This document shows, piece after piece, positions 1 through 6,873 of a DNA stretch of 44,870 nt; position 1 is the stretch's first letter, and the number at the start of each line of letters is the position of its first letter. The DNA is taken from positions 1-44,870 of the forward strand of contig JADFIR010000025.1 of assembly GCA_022566535.1 (NCBI GenBank), read 5' to 3'. Source of the DNA: Planctomycetota bacterium. Its GTDB lineage: Bacteria > Planctomycetota > Phycisphaerae > Phycisphaerales > SM1A02. Under the pieces are notes generated by a model, which did not search any database, was not told the DNA's origin, and was given only the letters and a program-made list of their open reading frames with translations. Both the position numbers and the translations under genes were made by a program.

Positions 1-125
1 TGGAGCTGAGGCCGCCGGATGAAGGCGCGCATGGCGGTCGACGCGGCCACCACAGCGAGCACCTCAAATCCCTGCTCGATGAGATGTGCGAGGTCTATCG
101 CCTCGAACCCGGGGCCGCGTGGTGA
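1..125 (+). CDS. paaC: PaaC C-terminal end (phenylacetyl-CoA epoxidase structural subunit), partial
   Basis: Only the last 40 codons are in the window; the frame is read from base 3 and stops at TGA 123-125. The end contains a HSEHLKSLLDEM-type segment and finishes PGAAW. This matches the end of PaaC, the non-catalytic partner of PaaA in the phenylacetyl-CoA 1,2-epoxidase, where the family has a THTEHLG..LAEMQ helix and a terminal tryptophan. The gene directly downstream is paaD, which supports the call. The 5' part, and presumably paaA and paaB, lie outside the window. The segment is short, so the call rests on this C-terminal resemblance plus gene order. Confidence 0.75.
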   Translation, partial: ELRPPDEGAHGGRRGHHSEHLKSLLDEMCEVYRLEPGAAW

Positions 126-205
126 GCGAAGCCGTCATCTTTCAGTGCTTGATGCCCTTGTCCTCGCGCTCGCCTTCGGCTCGCGGCTAAACGTGTGTGC
201 GGCGT

Positions 206-733
206 ATGATATCCCGACCGATGATCGATACCGAAGCCATCATGGACGTCCTGCGGGAGATACCCGATCCGGAGATGCCGATCAGCATCGTCGATCTGGG
301 GTTGGTAGAGGATATTCGCGTGGAATCGAATGGCGAAGCCGCAAGCGTGTTCATCGATATCCTCCCCACGTTCGTCGGTTGCCCCGCCTTGCCGATGATC
401 GGGAACGAGATCCGGACGAAGGTGGGGGCCGTCGAGGGTGTAGGCGAAGTCTCGGTGCAGTTCATCTACGATCCGCCGTGGTCGGTTGATCGCATCAGCG
501 ACGAAGGCCGCGAGTCCCTGGCGGCGCACGGCGTGACGGTTCCCGAACATGGCTCCAAGCTGGACGTGCCCGGTCACGGCTCAACGGTCGAGCTTCGCAC
601 CTCCGCCATCGCCTGCCCGTTCTGCGGCTCGAACGAGACGCGACTGGACAGCCCGTTCGGCCCGACGCGGTGCCGAATGATCTATTACTGTGAAGCGTGC
701 CGAAACTCGTTTGAACATATGAAACGGGTGTGA
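206..733 (+). CDS. paaD: PaaD, MIP18-family Fe-S assembly factor of phenylacetyl-CoA epoxidase
   Basis: PaaD is needed to mature the PaaABC(E) phenylacetyl-CoA epoxidase, probably by delivering an iron-sulfur cluster. The N-terminal half is a MIP18/DUF59 domain with the DPEMPxSIVDLGLV motif (residues 21-34) and the conserved cysteine of the GCP motif (C59). The C-terminus is a zinc ribbon with pairs C137/C140 and C162/C165, the arrangement found in PaaD and absent from plain MIP18 proteins. An in-frame TAA at 188-190 limits the start to GTG 197, ATG 206 or ATG 221. None has a convincing Shine-Dalgarno; 206 is chosen because it is the first ATG. The gene lies 80 bp after paaC and upstream of the E1 alpha gene on the same strand. 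Confidence 0.9.
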   Translation: MISRPMIDTEAIMDVLREIPDPEMPISIVDLGLVEDIRVESNGEAASVFIDILPTFVGCPALPMIGNEIRTKVGAVEGVGEVSVQFIYDPPWSVDRISDEGRESLAAHGVTVPEHGSKLDVPGHGSTVELRTSAIACPFCGSNETRLDSPFGPTRCRMIYYCEACRNSFEHMKRV

Positions 734-875
734 TGGGACGCCCGGGCCGATCGCGGTCAACTGGAGAGAACAGGCGGTCGTCGCTACGATGAACTGGCCG
801 GCTTTTTGAGCGGTGCATCGGTTCGGTCCGATCCGGGCCCGCGCGAGTCTCACCAACGATGGGACGCACCGAATC

Positions 876-2084
876 ATGTCCAAAGAAACGCTTCATGGAG
901 GGACGAAGGTGACGCCCAGCGCTCCTGAGCTTGCCGTGAAGAGTTCGCACATACCACGGAGACCGAAGATCACGCCGCCAAAACCTCGCAAAGACATCAG
1001 CACGCCGACGATCGCCCTCGGCGAGATCCCGAATCTACAGATTCTCAACGAGAAGGGCGAGATCAGCGACCCGTCGCATGAGCCGAAGCTCGAGGCGGCC
1101 GAACTGCTGCGGATCTACCGGGCGATGGTCCTGACCCGCAAGCTGGACACTCGCATGCTGACCATGCAGCGCCAAGGTGAGATGGGCACCTTCGCGCCGG
1201 GGATGGGACAAGAGGCCACGCAGATTGGGCAGATCTATCCGCTGACGAAAAAGGATTGGTTTGCTCCGTCGTATCGCTCGTTCGGAGCGCAGCTGTGGCG
1301 CGGCTGGACGATCGAGGGGCTGATGCTGCTCTGGGCCGGCTTCTTCGAGGGCTTCGAGGTACCCGAGGGCGTCAACGACCTGCCGTTCTCCATCGTCGTC
1401 GGCTCGCACGTTCCGCTGGCGGGCGGTATCGCGATAGGGATCAAGCAGCGTCGGGACGACGCGGTCGTAGTGACCAATTTCGGCGACGGCGCGATCTCGC
1501 AGGGGGCCGTCAACGAGGCGTTCAACTTCGCCGCGGTGTACAAGGCGCCGGTCGTCTTCGTCTGCGAGAACAACGGCTACGCGATCTCCATGCCCACGGA
1601 CAAGCAGGTTGCCACGCCCGACCTGGCGCGACGCGGGCCGGGGTTCGGTGTCCCCGCCATCCGCGTGGACGGCAACGACGTGCTCGCCATGATCGTCGCG
1701 ACGACCGAGGCCGTGCAAATGGCGCGTGCCGGGGACGGGCCGTCGTTGATCGAAGCAGTCACCTACCGCATGAGTCTGCACACTACCGCGGATGATCCGA
1801 AGGTGTATCGGCGCGACGAAGAGGTCGAGCAATGGCAAGCCAAATGCCCGATTGCCCGCTTCGAGAAATACCTCATGAACAAGGGTCTGCTTGATCCGCA
1901 GGCGATCGGCCGTCTGGGTGATGAATGTGAACAGGAGGTGCTGGAGGCTCGCACGCGCTTCCGCGAGCGGGCCAAGGCCAAGCCGCGAGAGGTGTTTGAC
2001 ATGATGTACGAAGAGCTTCCGCCGGAACTGGAGCAGCAGAAGCGCGAGTACCTGGCGAAGTTGGATCGCAAAGGGGTGCAGTAG
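876..2084 (+). CDS. pdhA: 2-oxoacid dehydrogenase E1 component, alpha subunit (pyruvate dehydrogenase type)
   Basis: This thiamine-diphosphate subunit decarboxylates a 2-oxoacid in the E1 heterotetramer. With the start at 876, the TPP/Mg motif runs from GDG (203-205) to NN (232-233), the standard spacing. The phosphorylation-loop region has a conserved His at about 302 in LHTTADDPxVYR. The N-terminal QILNEKGE and QRQGEMGTFAPGMGQEA segments resemble Gram-positive PdhA and branched-chain E1 alpha, so sequence alone does not fix the substrate (pyruvate, branched-chain or aryl 2-oxoacid). Start choice: ATG 876 has a weak ribosome site, while GTG 909 has a strong GGAGGG at 897-902 six bases upstream and may be the true start; an ATG-less longer frame reaches 813. 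E1 beta begins 45 bp downstream. Confidence 0.9.
   Translation: MSKETLHGGTKVTPSAPELAVKSSHIPRRPKITPPKPRKDISTPTIALGEIPNLQILNEKGEISDPSHEPKLEAAELLRIYRAMVLTRKLDTRMLTMQRQGEMGTFAPGMGQEATQIGQIYPLTKKDWFAPSYRSFGAQLWRGWTIEGLMLLWAGFFEGFEVPEGVNDLPFSIVVGSHVPLAGGIAIGIKQRRDDAVVVTNFGDGAISQGAVNEAFNFAAVYKAPVVFVCENNGYAISMPTDKQVATPDLARRGPGFGVPAIRVDGNDVLAMIVATTEAVQMARAGDGPSLIEAVTYRMSLHTTADDPKVYRRDEEVEQWQAKCPIARFEKYLMNKGLLDPQAIGRLGDECEQEVLEARTRFRERAKAKPREVFDMMYEELPPELEQQKREYLAKLDRKGVQ
897..911 (+). promoter_or_regulatory. Shine-Dalgarno supporting an alternative GTG start of E1 alpha
   Basis: GGAGGG at 897-902 is followed after six bases by GTG 909-911, in frame with the E1 alpha gene. This is the best ribosome-binding site near that gene. 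It would shorten the protein by 11 residues relative to ATG 876, all in a low-complexity leader before the conserved domain. Confidence 0.45.
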
Positions 2085-2129
2085 CGCTGAGCGGGCGCAC
2101 TTGCCCGCCGCTGCATCCGAGGACGGACA

Positions 2130-3113
2130 ATGCCGAAGATGAACATGGTCGAAGCGCTGAACCTGGCCCTCGATCAGAACCTAGCCAACGATGATCGTGT
2201 GTGTGTACTGGGCGAGGATGTCGCGGTGGACGGCGGTGTGTTCCGCGTGACCAAAGGCCTGCTTGAAAAGTATGGCGAGGATCGCGTGATCGACACCCCC
2301 CTGGCTGAGGGCGCCATCATCGGCGCTGCCGTGGGCATGGCCGTCTACGGGCTACGGCCGGTGGCGGAAATCCAGTTCTCCGGCTTCACCTTGCAGGCCT
2401 TTGATCAGATCGAGCAGAACATGGCACGGCTTCGCCATCGCTCACACGGCCGCTATCCCATTTCAATGGTCATGCGCGCACCCTACGGCGGCGGCATTCG
2501 AGCCGTGGAACACCATTCCGAATCCCGCGAGGCCTATTGGGCCCACACGCCGGGATTAAAAGTCGTGATCCCCTCGGGCCCGCGCAGCGCCCGTGATCTG
2601 CTCCACGCCGCGATCGATGATTCTGACCCGGTGATCTTCTACGAACCCAAGGCCCTCTACCGGGCGTTTCGAGAGGACGTGCCCGACCAGCCGCAGAAGA
2701 TTGCAATCGGCAAAGCTCAGATCGCCCGGCAAGGCACGGACATCACGCTGATCGCTTACGGTGCGATGATGCGGCCGGCACTGGAAGCGGCCCAGGACCT
2801 CAAGGACTTACACAGTATCGAGGCCGAGGTGATCGACCTGCTGTCGATTTCGCCTATGGATACGCAGACGCTCGTCGACTCGGTTTCCAAGACCGGCCGG
2901 TGCGTCGTCGTGCATGAAGGCCCGCGATGCTGCGGCATCGCCGCTGAGATCATCGCCCGCATCAACGAACACGCCTTCGAGCATCTGTTGGCCCCGATCA
3001 AACGCGTCACCGGTCATGACATTCATTTCCCGTACTTCCAGTGCGAGCAGCATTACCTGCCGGACGCCGACACAATCATCGAAGCCGCAAACGAAACACT
3101 GCAATACGAATAA
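2130..3113 (+). CDS. pdhB: 2-oxoacid dehydrogenase E1 component, beta subunit
   Basis: This is the partner of E1 alpha in the decarboxylating heterotetramer. At 327 residues it has the usual family length. It carries the GEDV motif (28-31) followed by GGVFRVTKGL, then DTPLAE (55-60), whose glutamate activates TPP. The active-site segment RAPYGGGI...HHS (116-130) contains the His-Ser pair expected of PdhB and BkdB proteins. ATG 2130 has a good ribosome site, GAGGA at 2119-2123, six bases upstream. The E2 gene starts six bases after the stop, so the two are surely co-transcribed. Substrate specificity cannot be read from the sequence. Confidence 0.92.
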   Translation: MPKMNMVEALNLALDQNLANDDRVCVLGEDVAVDGGVFRVTKGLLEKYGEDRVIDTPLAEGAIIGAAVGMAVYGLRPVAEIQFSGFTLQAFDQIEQNMARLRHRSHGRYPISMVMRAPYGGGIRAVEHHSESREAYWAHTPGLKVVIPSGPRSARDLLHAAIDDSDPVIFYEPKALYRAFREDVPDQPQKIAIGKAQIARQGTDITLIAYGAMMRPALEAAQDLKDLHSIEAEVIDLLSISPMDTQTLVDSVSKTGRCVVVHEGPRCCGIAAEIIARINEHAFEHLLAPIKRVTGHDIHFPYFQCEQHYLPDADTIIEAANETLQYE

Positions 3114-3119
3114 TCGCCC

Positions 3120-4304
3120 ATGCCTACCGACTTCCGTCTGCCCGATCTCGGTGAAGGTGTCCACGAAGGTCAGATCGTCCGCCTGCTCGTGGCTCAGGGC
3201 GATCACGTCAAGGAAGATCAGCCGCTGCTGGAGGTCGAGACCGACAAGGCTTCGGTCGAGATTCCCTCACCGTACACGGGGGTAGTGGCAAAGGTGCACG
3301 TTGCCGAGCAACAGGTCGTCAACGTGGGCGACGTGCTGATCAGCTTCGACGCGAGCGCCGAGGATGCTGCCATGGCGGCCAAGCCGCTTGCGGCTTCGCG
3401 CGCCACCTCCGCCAAAACCAAGCCCGCTTCCCCAGCTGTGCGCAAGCTCGCCCGGCAGTTGAGCGTGGACCTCGCAGCAATCGAAGGCTCCGGCCCGGCC
3501 GGCCGGGTCACCCGCGAGGATGTCGAGCGCGCCGCCGCCTCCACTCCCTCTCCCTTTCCAAGGGAGAGGGCCGGGGTGAGGGTTGAGGGCCTTCCCTCCT
3601 CCGATCATTGGGGCCCGATCCGGCGCGAACCCTTGAGCCGGGCCCGCAGAACCATCGCTGAGATGATGGCCCGATCCAAGTCCGCGATCCCCCACGTTAC
3701 CGACACCGACGACGCCGATATCACGGAACTCGATCAACTGCGACGCGAATGTCGTGACCCGGAAAAGCCCAGCCGCAAGCTCACCATCCTGCCGTTCGCG
3801 GTCAAGGCAACTGCGCTGGCACTGCAAAAGTTCCCGATCTTCAACGCCGGCTTCGACGAGCCGGCCAATGAGATCATTTACCACGAGCACATCGGCATCG
3901 CCATCGGCGTGCATACCGACCGCGGACTGATCGCGCCGGTGTTGCGCAACGTCGATCAGTTGACCGTCGGGCAGATCGCCGACGAGCTGGCCGTGCTCGC
4001 GGAGAGGGCCCGCAACGCCACGTTCGCTGTAAACGACACCCGCGGCGGAACATTTACGATCTCCAACGCCGGGGCCATGGGCGGCAGTCGGTATTCCACG
4101 CCGATCATCAACTACCCGCAGTCCGCGATCCTGGCCCTGGGCCGGTCGCGCTGGCAGCCGTCGGTCGTTGAGCAGCAGGTCGTCCCCCGCCTCATCCTCC
4201 CGCTGAGTCTTTCGTTCGATCATCGCCTCATCGACGGGGCCCAATCCATCGCATTCATGCAAGAGATCATCGGGTCGCTGGAGAGCCAGGCGCAGCTCCA
4301 GTAG
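3120..4304 (+). CDS. pdhC: 2-oxoacid dehydrogenase E2, dihydrolipoamide acyltransferase
   Basis: E2 forms the core of the complex and transfers the acyl group from lipoamide to CoA. One lipoyl domain (about 1-78) carries the lipoylated lysine K43 in ETDKASVEIPS. A peripheral-subunit-binding domain lies at about 104-138. The catalytic domain (about 168-394) ends with FDHRLIDG (366-373), giving catalytic H368 and D372. The length of 394 residues fits a single-lipoyl E2. Oddity: residues 142-158 of the linker before the catalytic domain are encoded by a dispersed palindromic repeat (see the repeat at 3545-3583), translated in frame as a proline/arginine-rich stretch. The linker is normally flexible, so the insertion is probably tolerated. 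The acyl substrate is not determinable here. Confidence 0.92.
   Translation: MPTDFRLPDLGEGVHEGQIVRLLVAQGDHVKEDQPLLEVETDKASVEIPSPYTGVVAKVHVAEQQVVNVGDVLISFDASAEDAAMAAKPLAASRATSAKTKPASPAVRKLARQLSVDLAAIEGSGPAGRVTREDVERAAASTPSPFPRERAGVRVEGLPSSDHWGPIRREPLSRARRTIAEMMARSKSAIPHVTDTDDADITELDQLRRECRDPEKPSRKLTILPFAVKATALALQKFPIFNAGFDEPANEIIYHEHIGIAIGVHTDRGLIAPVLRNVDQLTVGQIADELAVLAERARNATFAVNDTRGGTFTISNAGAMGGSRYSTPIINYPQSAILALGRSRWQPSVVEQQVVPRLILPLSLSFDHRLIDGAQSIAFMQEIIGSLESQAQLQ
3545..3583. repeat. Dispersed palindromic repeat inserted within the E2 coding sequence
   Basis: CCCTCTCCCTT (3546-3556) and AAGGGAGAGGG (3560-3570) are perfect 11-bp inverted arms around a 3-base loop, followed by CCGGGGTGAGGGT. 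This is the pattern of a repeat that recurs in intergenic DNA of many GC-rich genomes. It is often mistranslated as (N)PHPGPLP-type peptides on one strand and PLPRERAGVRV-type on the other; both signatures appear here. It is unusual in sitting inside an essential-looking gene, in frame. The family match is from memory, not from a search. Confidence 0.75.
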
Positions 4305-4485
4305 AGCCGTCACTATCGGCGGTGGATCGGGCCCGGCCGCGTGGAACCACCGCCGGTAGGGATCGCGGCGCTTTACCGCGACCACTGGTCGCGGCTTTAC
4401 ATCGTTGTGCCGTGGCACCCCCGACAGCGCGCCGGTCTGCGGCCGGCGGCTAAACTAGGAGCCCCATTGCCTGGATGCCTTGCTC

Positions 4486-5889
4486 ATGGTTGTCGGCGAA
4501 TTCACACAGGAGGCAGAACTGGTCGTGCTCGGCGGCGGGCCGGGAGGGTACACCGCTGCGTTTCGCGCCGCCGAACTGGGTATCGAGACTGTCATCGTGG
4601 ATCCCCACGGAGGCTTGGGCGGTGTGTGTCTGCACCACGGCTGTATCCCCTCCAAGACGCTGCTGGGTATCGGCGAGGCGATCGGTTTGGCCGAGCGCGC
4701 CCAACGGTTCGGCGTACAGTTTTCCAAACCAATGGTGGACCTAGCCAAGGTTCGTCAATGGACGCAGCAGACCATCGAAACGTTGGCGGCGGGGCTGGAG
4801 GGATTGCGCAAGAAGCATGGCGTCGAATTGATCAAAGGCGCCGCCCGCTTCGAGGACACCCGAAATATCGTGGTTCATGACGGCCAGGTGTCGCGCCTCC
4901 GTTTCAAGCAGGCAGTGATCGCTACCGGATCGAGCCCGCTATCACCTCCAGGCGAATGGCCTAAGTCGCCGCGGGTGATGGACTCGGCCGCGGCGCTTGC
5001 ACTGGAGGCGGTGCCTCGCACGTTGCTGGTCATTGGCAGCGACTACATCGCCGTGGAGCTGGCCAGCCTTTATGCGGCCCTGGGCAGTGAGGTCACGCTT
5101 GCTGCGCCCGACGGCCAACTTCTGCCCCAGGCCGATGCCGATCTGGTTCGGCCGCTGGCCCGGCGGCTCGACACGATCCTCGCAGAGGTGTGTCTTGGGA
5201 CAACAATCACGGACGTGCGCGAGGCTGCCAATGGCCTTGAGGTTCGGTTCTCCGGTGTTCGTGCCGCGAAACGAAACACCTTCGAGCGTGTGTTGGTGGC
5301 GGTCGGTCTACGGCCGAACACCGACCAGCTCGACCTGGCAAAGGCCCAAGTCCAACTCGATACGCACGGGTTCGTTCAGGTCGATGATCAGCAGCGCAGC
5401 AGCAACCCTCGCATCTTCGCCGTCGGTGATGTCACCGGTGAACTCATGCTTGCGGACAAGGCCATGCATCAGGCTCGGGTTGCGGCGGAAGTCATCGCCG
5501 GGTGGAAGAGCGCCTACGACCCCCGGACGGTGCCTTGCGTCGTCTTCACCGATCCGCAGGTCGCCTGGTGCGGGCTAAGCGAAGCTCAGGCGAAGGCGGC
5601 CGGCATCCCGTATCAAGTGAGCACGGCTCCCTGGGCCACATCGGGGCGGGCGGTCAGCATGGGCCGAACCGATGGGCGGACCAAGCTCATCGTTGATCCC
5701 GACACGAAGCTCCTGCTGGGCATGGGCATGGTGGGCGCGGGAGCCGGGGAGCTTATTGCCCAGGGTGTGTTGGCCCTGGAAATGGGCGCGGAGGTCGGTG
5801 ATCTTGCTTCAAGCATTCAGCCTCACCCCACCCTCAGCGAGCTCATCGGCGAAGCGGCCAGGCAGACCGACAGCGCCTCCAAGCCATAA
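4486..5889 (+). CDS. lpdA: Dihydrolipoamide dehydrogenase (E3)
   Basis: This FAD/NAD flavoprotein reoxidises the dihydrolipoamide of E2. The FAD dinucleotide motif GGGPGGYTAA lies near residues 16-25. The redox-active disulfide is in GVCLHHGCIPSKT (C48 and C53 counted from ATG 4486). The FAD-contacting IFAVGDVTGE motif comes later, and the C-terminal interface has the catalytic HPTLSE (His-Glu pair). The length fits the family. The open frame also allows a TTG start at 4480, but ATG 4486 is preferred. It is the fourth gene of the complex, 181 bp after E2, and ends 13 bp before the convergent paaY. Confidence 0.93.
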   Translation: MVVGEFTQEAELVVLGGGPGGYTAAFRAAELGIETVIVDPHGGLGGVCLHHGCIPSKTLLGIGEAIGLAERAQRFGVQFSKPMVDLAKVRQWTQQTIETLAAGLEGLRKKHGVELIKGAARFEDTRNIVVHDGQVSRLRFKQAVIATGSSPLSPPGEWPKSPRVMDSAAALALEAVPRTLLVIGSDYIAVELASLYAALGSEVTLAAPDGQLLPQADADLVRPLARRLDTILAEVCLGTTITDVREAANGLEVRFSGVRAAKRNTFERVLVAVGLRPNTDQLDLAKAQVQLDTHGFVQVDDQQRSSNPRIFAVGDVTGELMLADKAMHQARVAAEVIAGWKSAYDPRTVPCVVFTDPQVAWCGLSEAQAKAAGIPYQVSTAPWATSGRAVSMGRTDGRTKLIVDPDTKLLLGMGMVGAGAGELIAQGVLALEMGAEVGDLASSIQPHPTLSELIGEAARQTDSASKP

Positions 5890-5902
5890 AGCCTACCCGG
5901 GT

Positions 5903-6499
5903 TCATCCCTGTTCGTGCTTCGGTTTGTAGATCAGCTCCGGCACTCGCCGGCGATCGGGCTCGACCTCGGCGAGTGGCTGAACCTCCCCCGCCGTCGCCA
6001 GGTAGCGTCGGGCAAGGTGTTGATACTGGCCGGTGCCTTGGGACTTCCAGGCGATCTCGTCGTCGCGTAGCTCACGGATGACCTTCGCGGGAATCCCCCC
6101 CACCAGCGAGCGTGGCGGAACCTGGGTGCCGGCCTTCACAAACGTCATCGCGGCTACGAAGCTCTCGGCGCCGATCACCGCATCATCCATGATCACCGAG
6201 TTCATTCCGACGAGGGCGTTGCGTTTGATTGTGCAGCCGTGGAGCACCGCGCCGTGACCGATGTGACCGTCGGGCTCAACGACGACATCCTTGCCCGGGA
6301 AGCAGTGCATCACGCAGTTGTCCTGCACGTTGCAGCCCTCGTTCAGGAGAATCCGGCCGAGGTCGCCCCGCAAACTCGCCCCCGGACCGATGAAGCAGCG
6401 CGGACCGACAATCACGTCGCCGATCAAGACCGCAGTGGGATGCACCAACGCGGTCGGATCGACGACCGGCCGAATGCCCTCGAACTCGTAACACGGCAT
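5903..6499 (-). CDS. paaY: PaaY, gamma-carbonic-anhydrase-fold thioesterase of phenylacetate catabolism
   Basis: PaaY is a left-handed beta-helix protein of the gamma-carbonic anhydrase/CaiE family. In the paa pathway it is reported to act as a thioesterase that removes dead-end CoA adducts. Hexapeptide-repeat spacing (V/I-I-G-x-x) runs through residues 20-130. Three metal-ligand histidines are visible: H65 in VMHCFPG, plus H82 and H87 in GHGAVLHGC, with the family's five-residue spacing. The C-terminal extension to 198 residues, with a QxLARRYLA segment, fits PaaY better than generic gamma-CA proteins. It lies downstream of paaN on the - strand and converges with the E3 gene. Confidence 0.88.
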   Translation of the reverse strand: MPCYEFEGIRPVVDPTALVHPTAVLIGDVIVGPRCFIGPGASLRGDLGRILLNEGCNVQDNCVMHCFPGKDVVVEPDGHIGHGAVLHGCTIKRNALVGMNSVIMDDAVIGAESFVAAMTFVKAGTQVPPRSLVGGIPAKVIRELRDDEIAWKSQGTGQYQHLARRYLATAGEVQPLAEVEPDRRRVPELIYKPKHEQG

Positions 6500-6524
6500 G
6501 ATGCTTGAGTCAGGATCGGACAGG

Positions 6525-6558
6525 ATTCACCGCAGAGCCGCAGAGAGCGCGGAGAAGA
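6525..6558 (+). repeat. Dispersed repeat, copy 1 of an inverted pair between paaN and paaY
   Basis: The element begins ATTCACCGCAGAGCCGCAGA and continues to 6558. It belongs to the CACCGCAGAG-type repeat seen intergenically in many planctomycete and other genomes, often mistranslated as ...LRLCGE... peptides. A diverged second copy lies in the opposite orientation at 6826-6859. Confidence 0.7.
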
Positions 6559-6825
6559 TGGGAAAGAAGGCAATTGGACAACAAGAAACAAGGGCTGGAA
6601 CGTAAGAAAAAAAACTAGCGATTCCTGCAATCACGACAATTGCAGCGTTCGCACAACCGCAATGATTCCCCTCTGCTCAGTGGGCCGCCAAAAGCTGAGT
6701 GCATTCCACGACAAGATGATAATTCACGCCCTCCGAACGCGCAGGCTAACAACGCTGATTGATTACAGCAATGCAACCTTCCTCGCCTGCTTCCCCATCC
6801 TATCTCCTGTACCCGATTCATGTTC

Positions 6826-6859
6826 CTCTCTGCGTCCTCTGCGACTCTGCGGTGATTCA
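6826..6859 (-). repeat. Dispersed repeat, copy 2 of the inverted pair (opposite orientation)
   Basis: Read on the - strand, this segment gives AATCACCGCAGAGTCGCAGA and onward, matching copy 1 (6525-6558) at most positions. It ends only 15 bases from the paaN stop codon, so it abuts the 3' end of that gene. Confidence 0.7.
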
Positions 6860-6873
6860 TCTTCGTGCGAATG

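Larger units (their letters stand above)
6500..6873. other. Gene-free stretch between paaN and paaY holding an inverted repeat pair
   Basis: No credible coding sequence is seen in these 374 bases; the short frames here are translations of the repeats. The two repeat copies bracket about 267 bases that look more A/T-rich than the flanks, including a run of eight A's near 6608-6615. A GATGGGAA motif follows copy 1, and its near-complement occurs inside copy 2's flank. The segment would be transcribed as part of a paaN-paaY message, where the copies could pair. No transposase is present. Confidence 0.6.

Noticed and set aside
19-489. A 156-codon + strand frame overlapping the paaC end and paaD
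   Set aside because: It runs across two supported genes in a different frame and is arginine-rich, as expected from out-of-frame translation of high-GC DNA.
3267-4418. A 383-codon - strand frame opposite the E2 gene
   Set aside because: It is antisense to a gene with all catalytic motifs. The PHPGPLP-like peptide inside is only the repeat read on the other strand.
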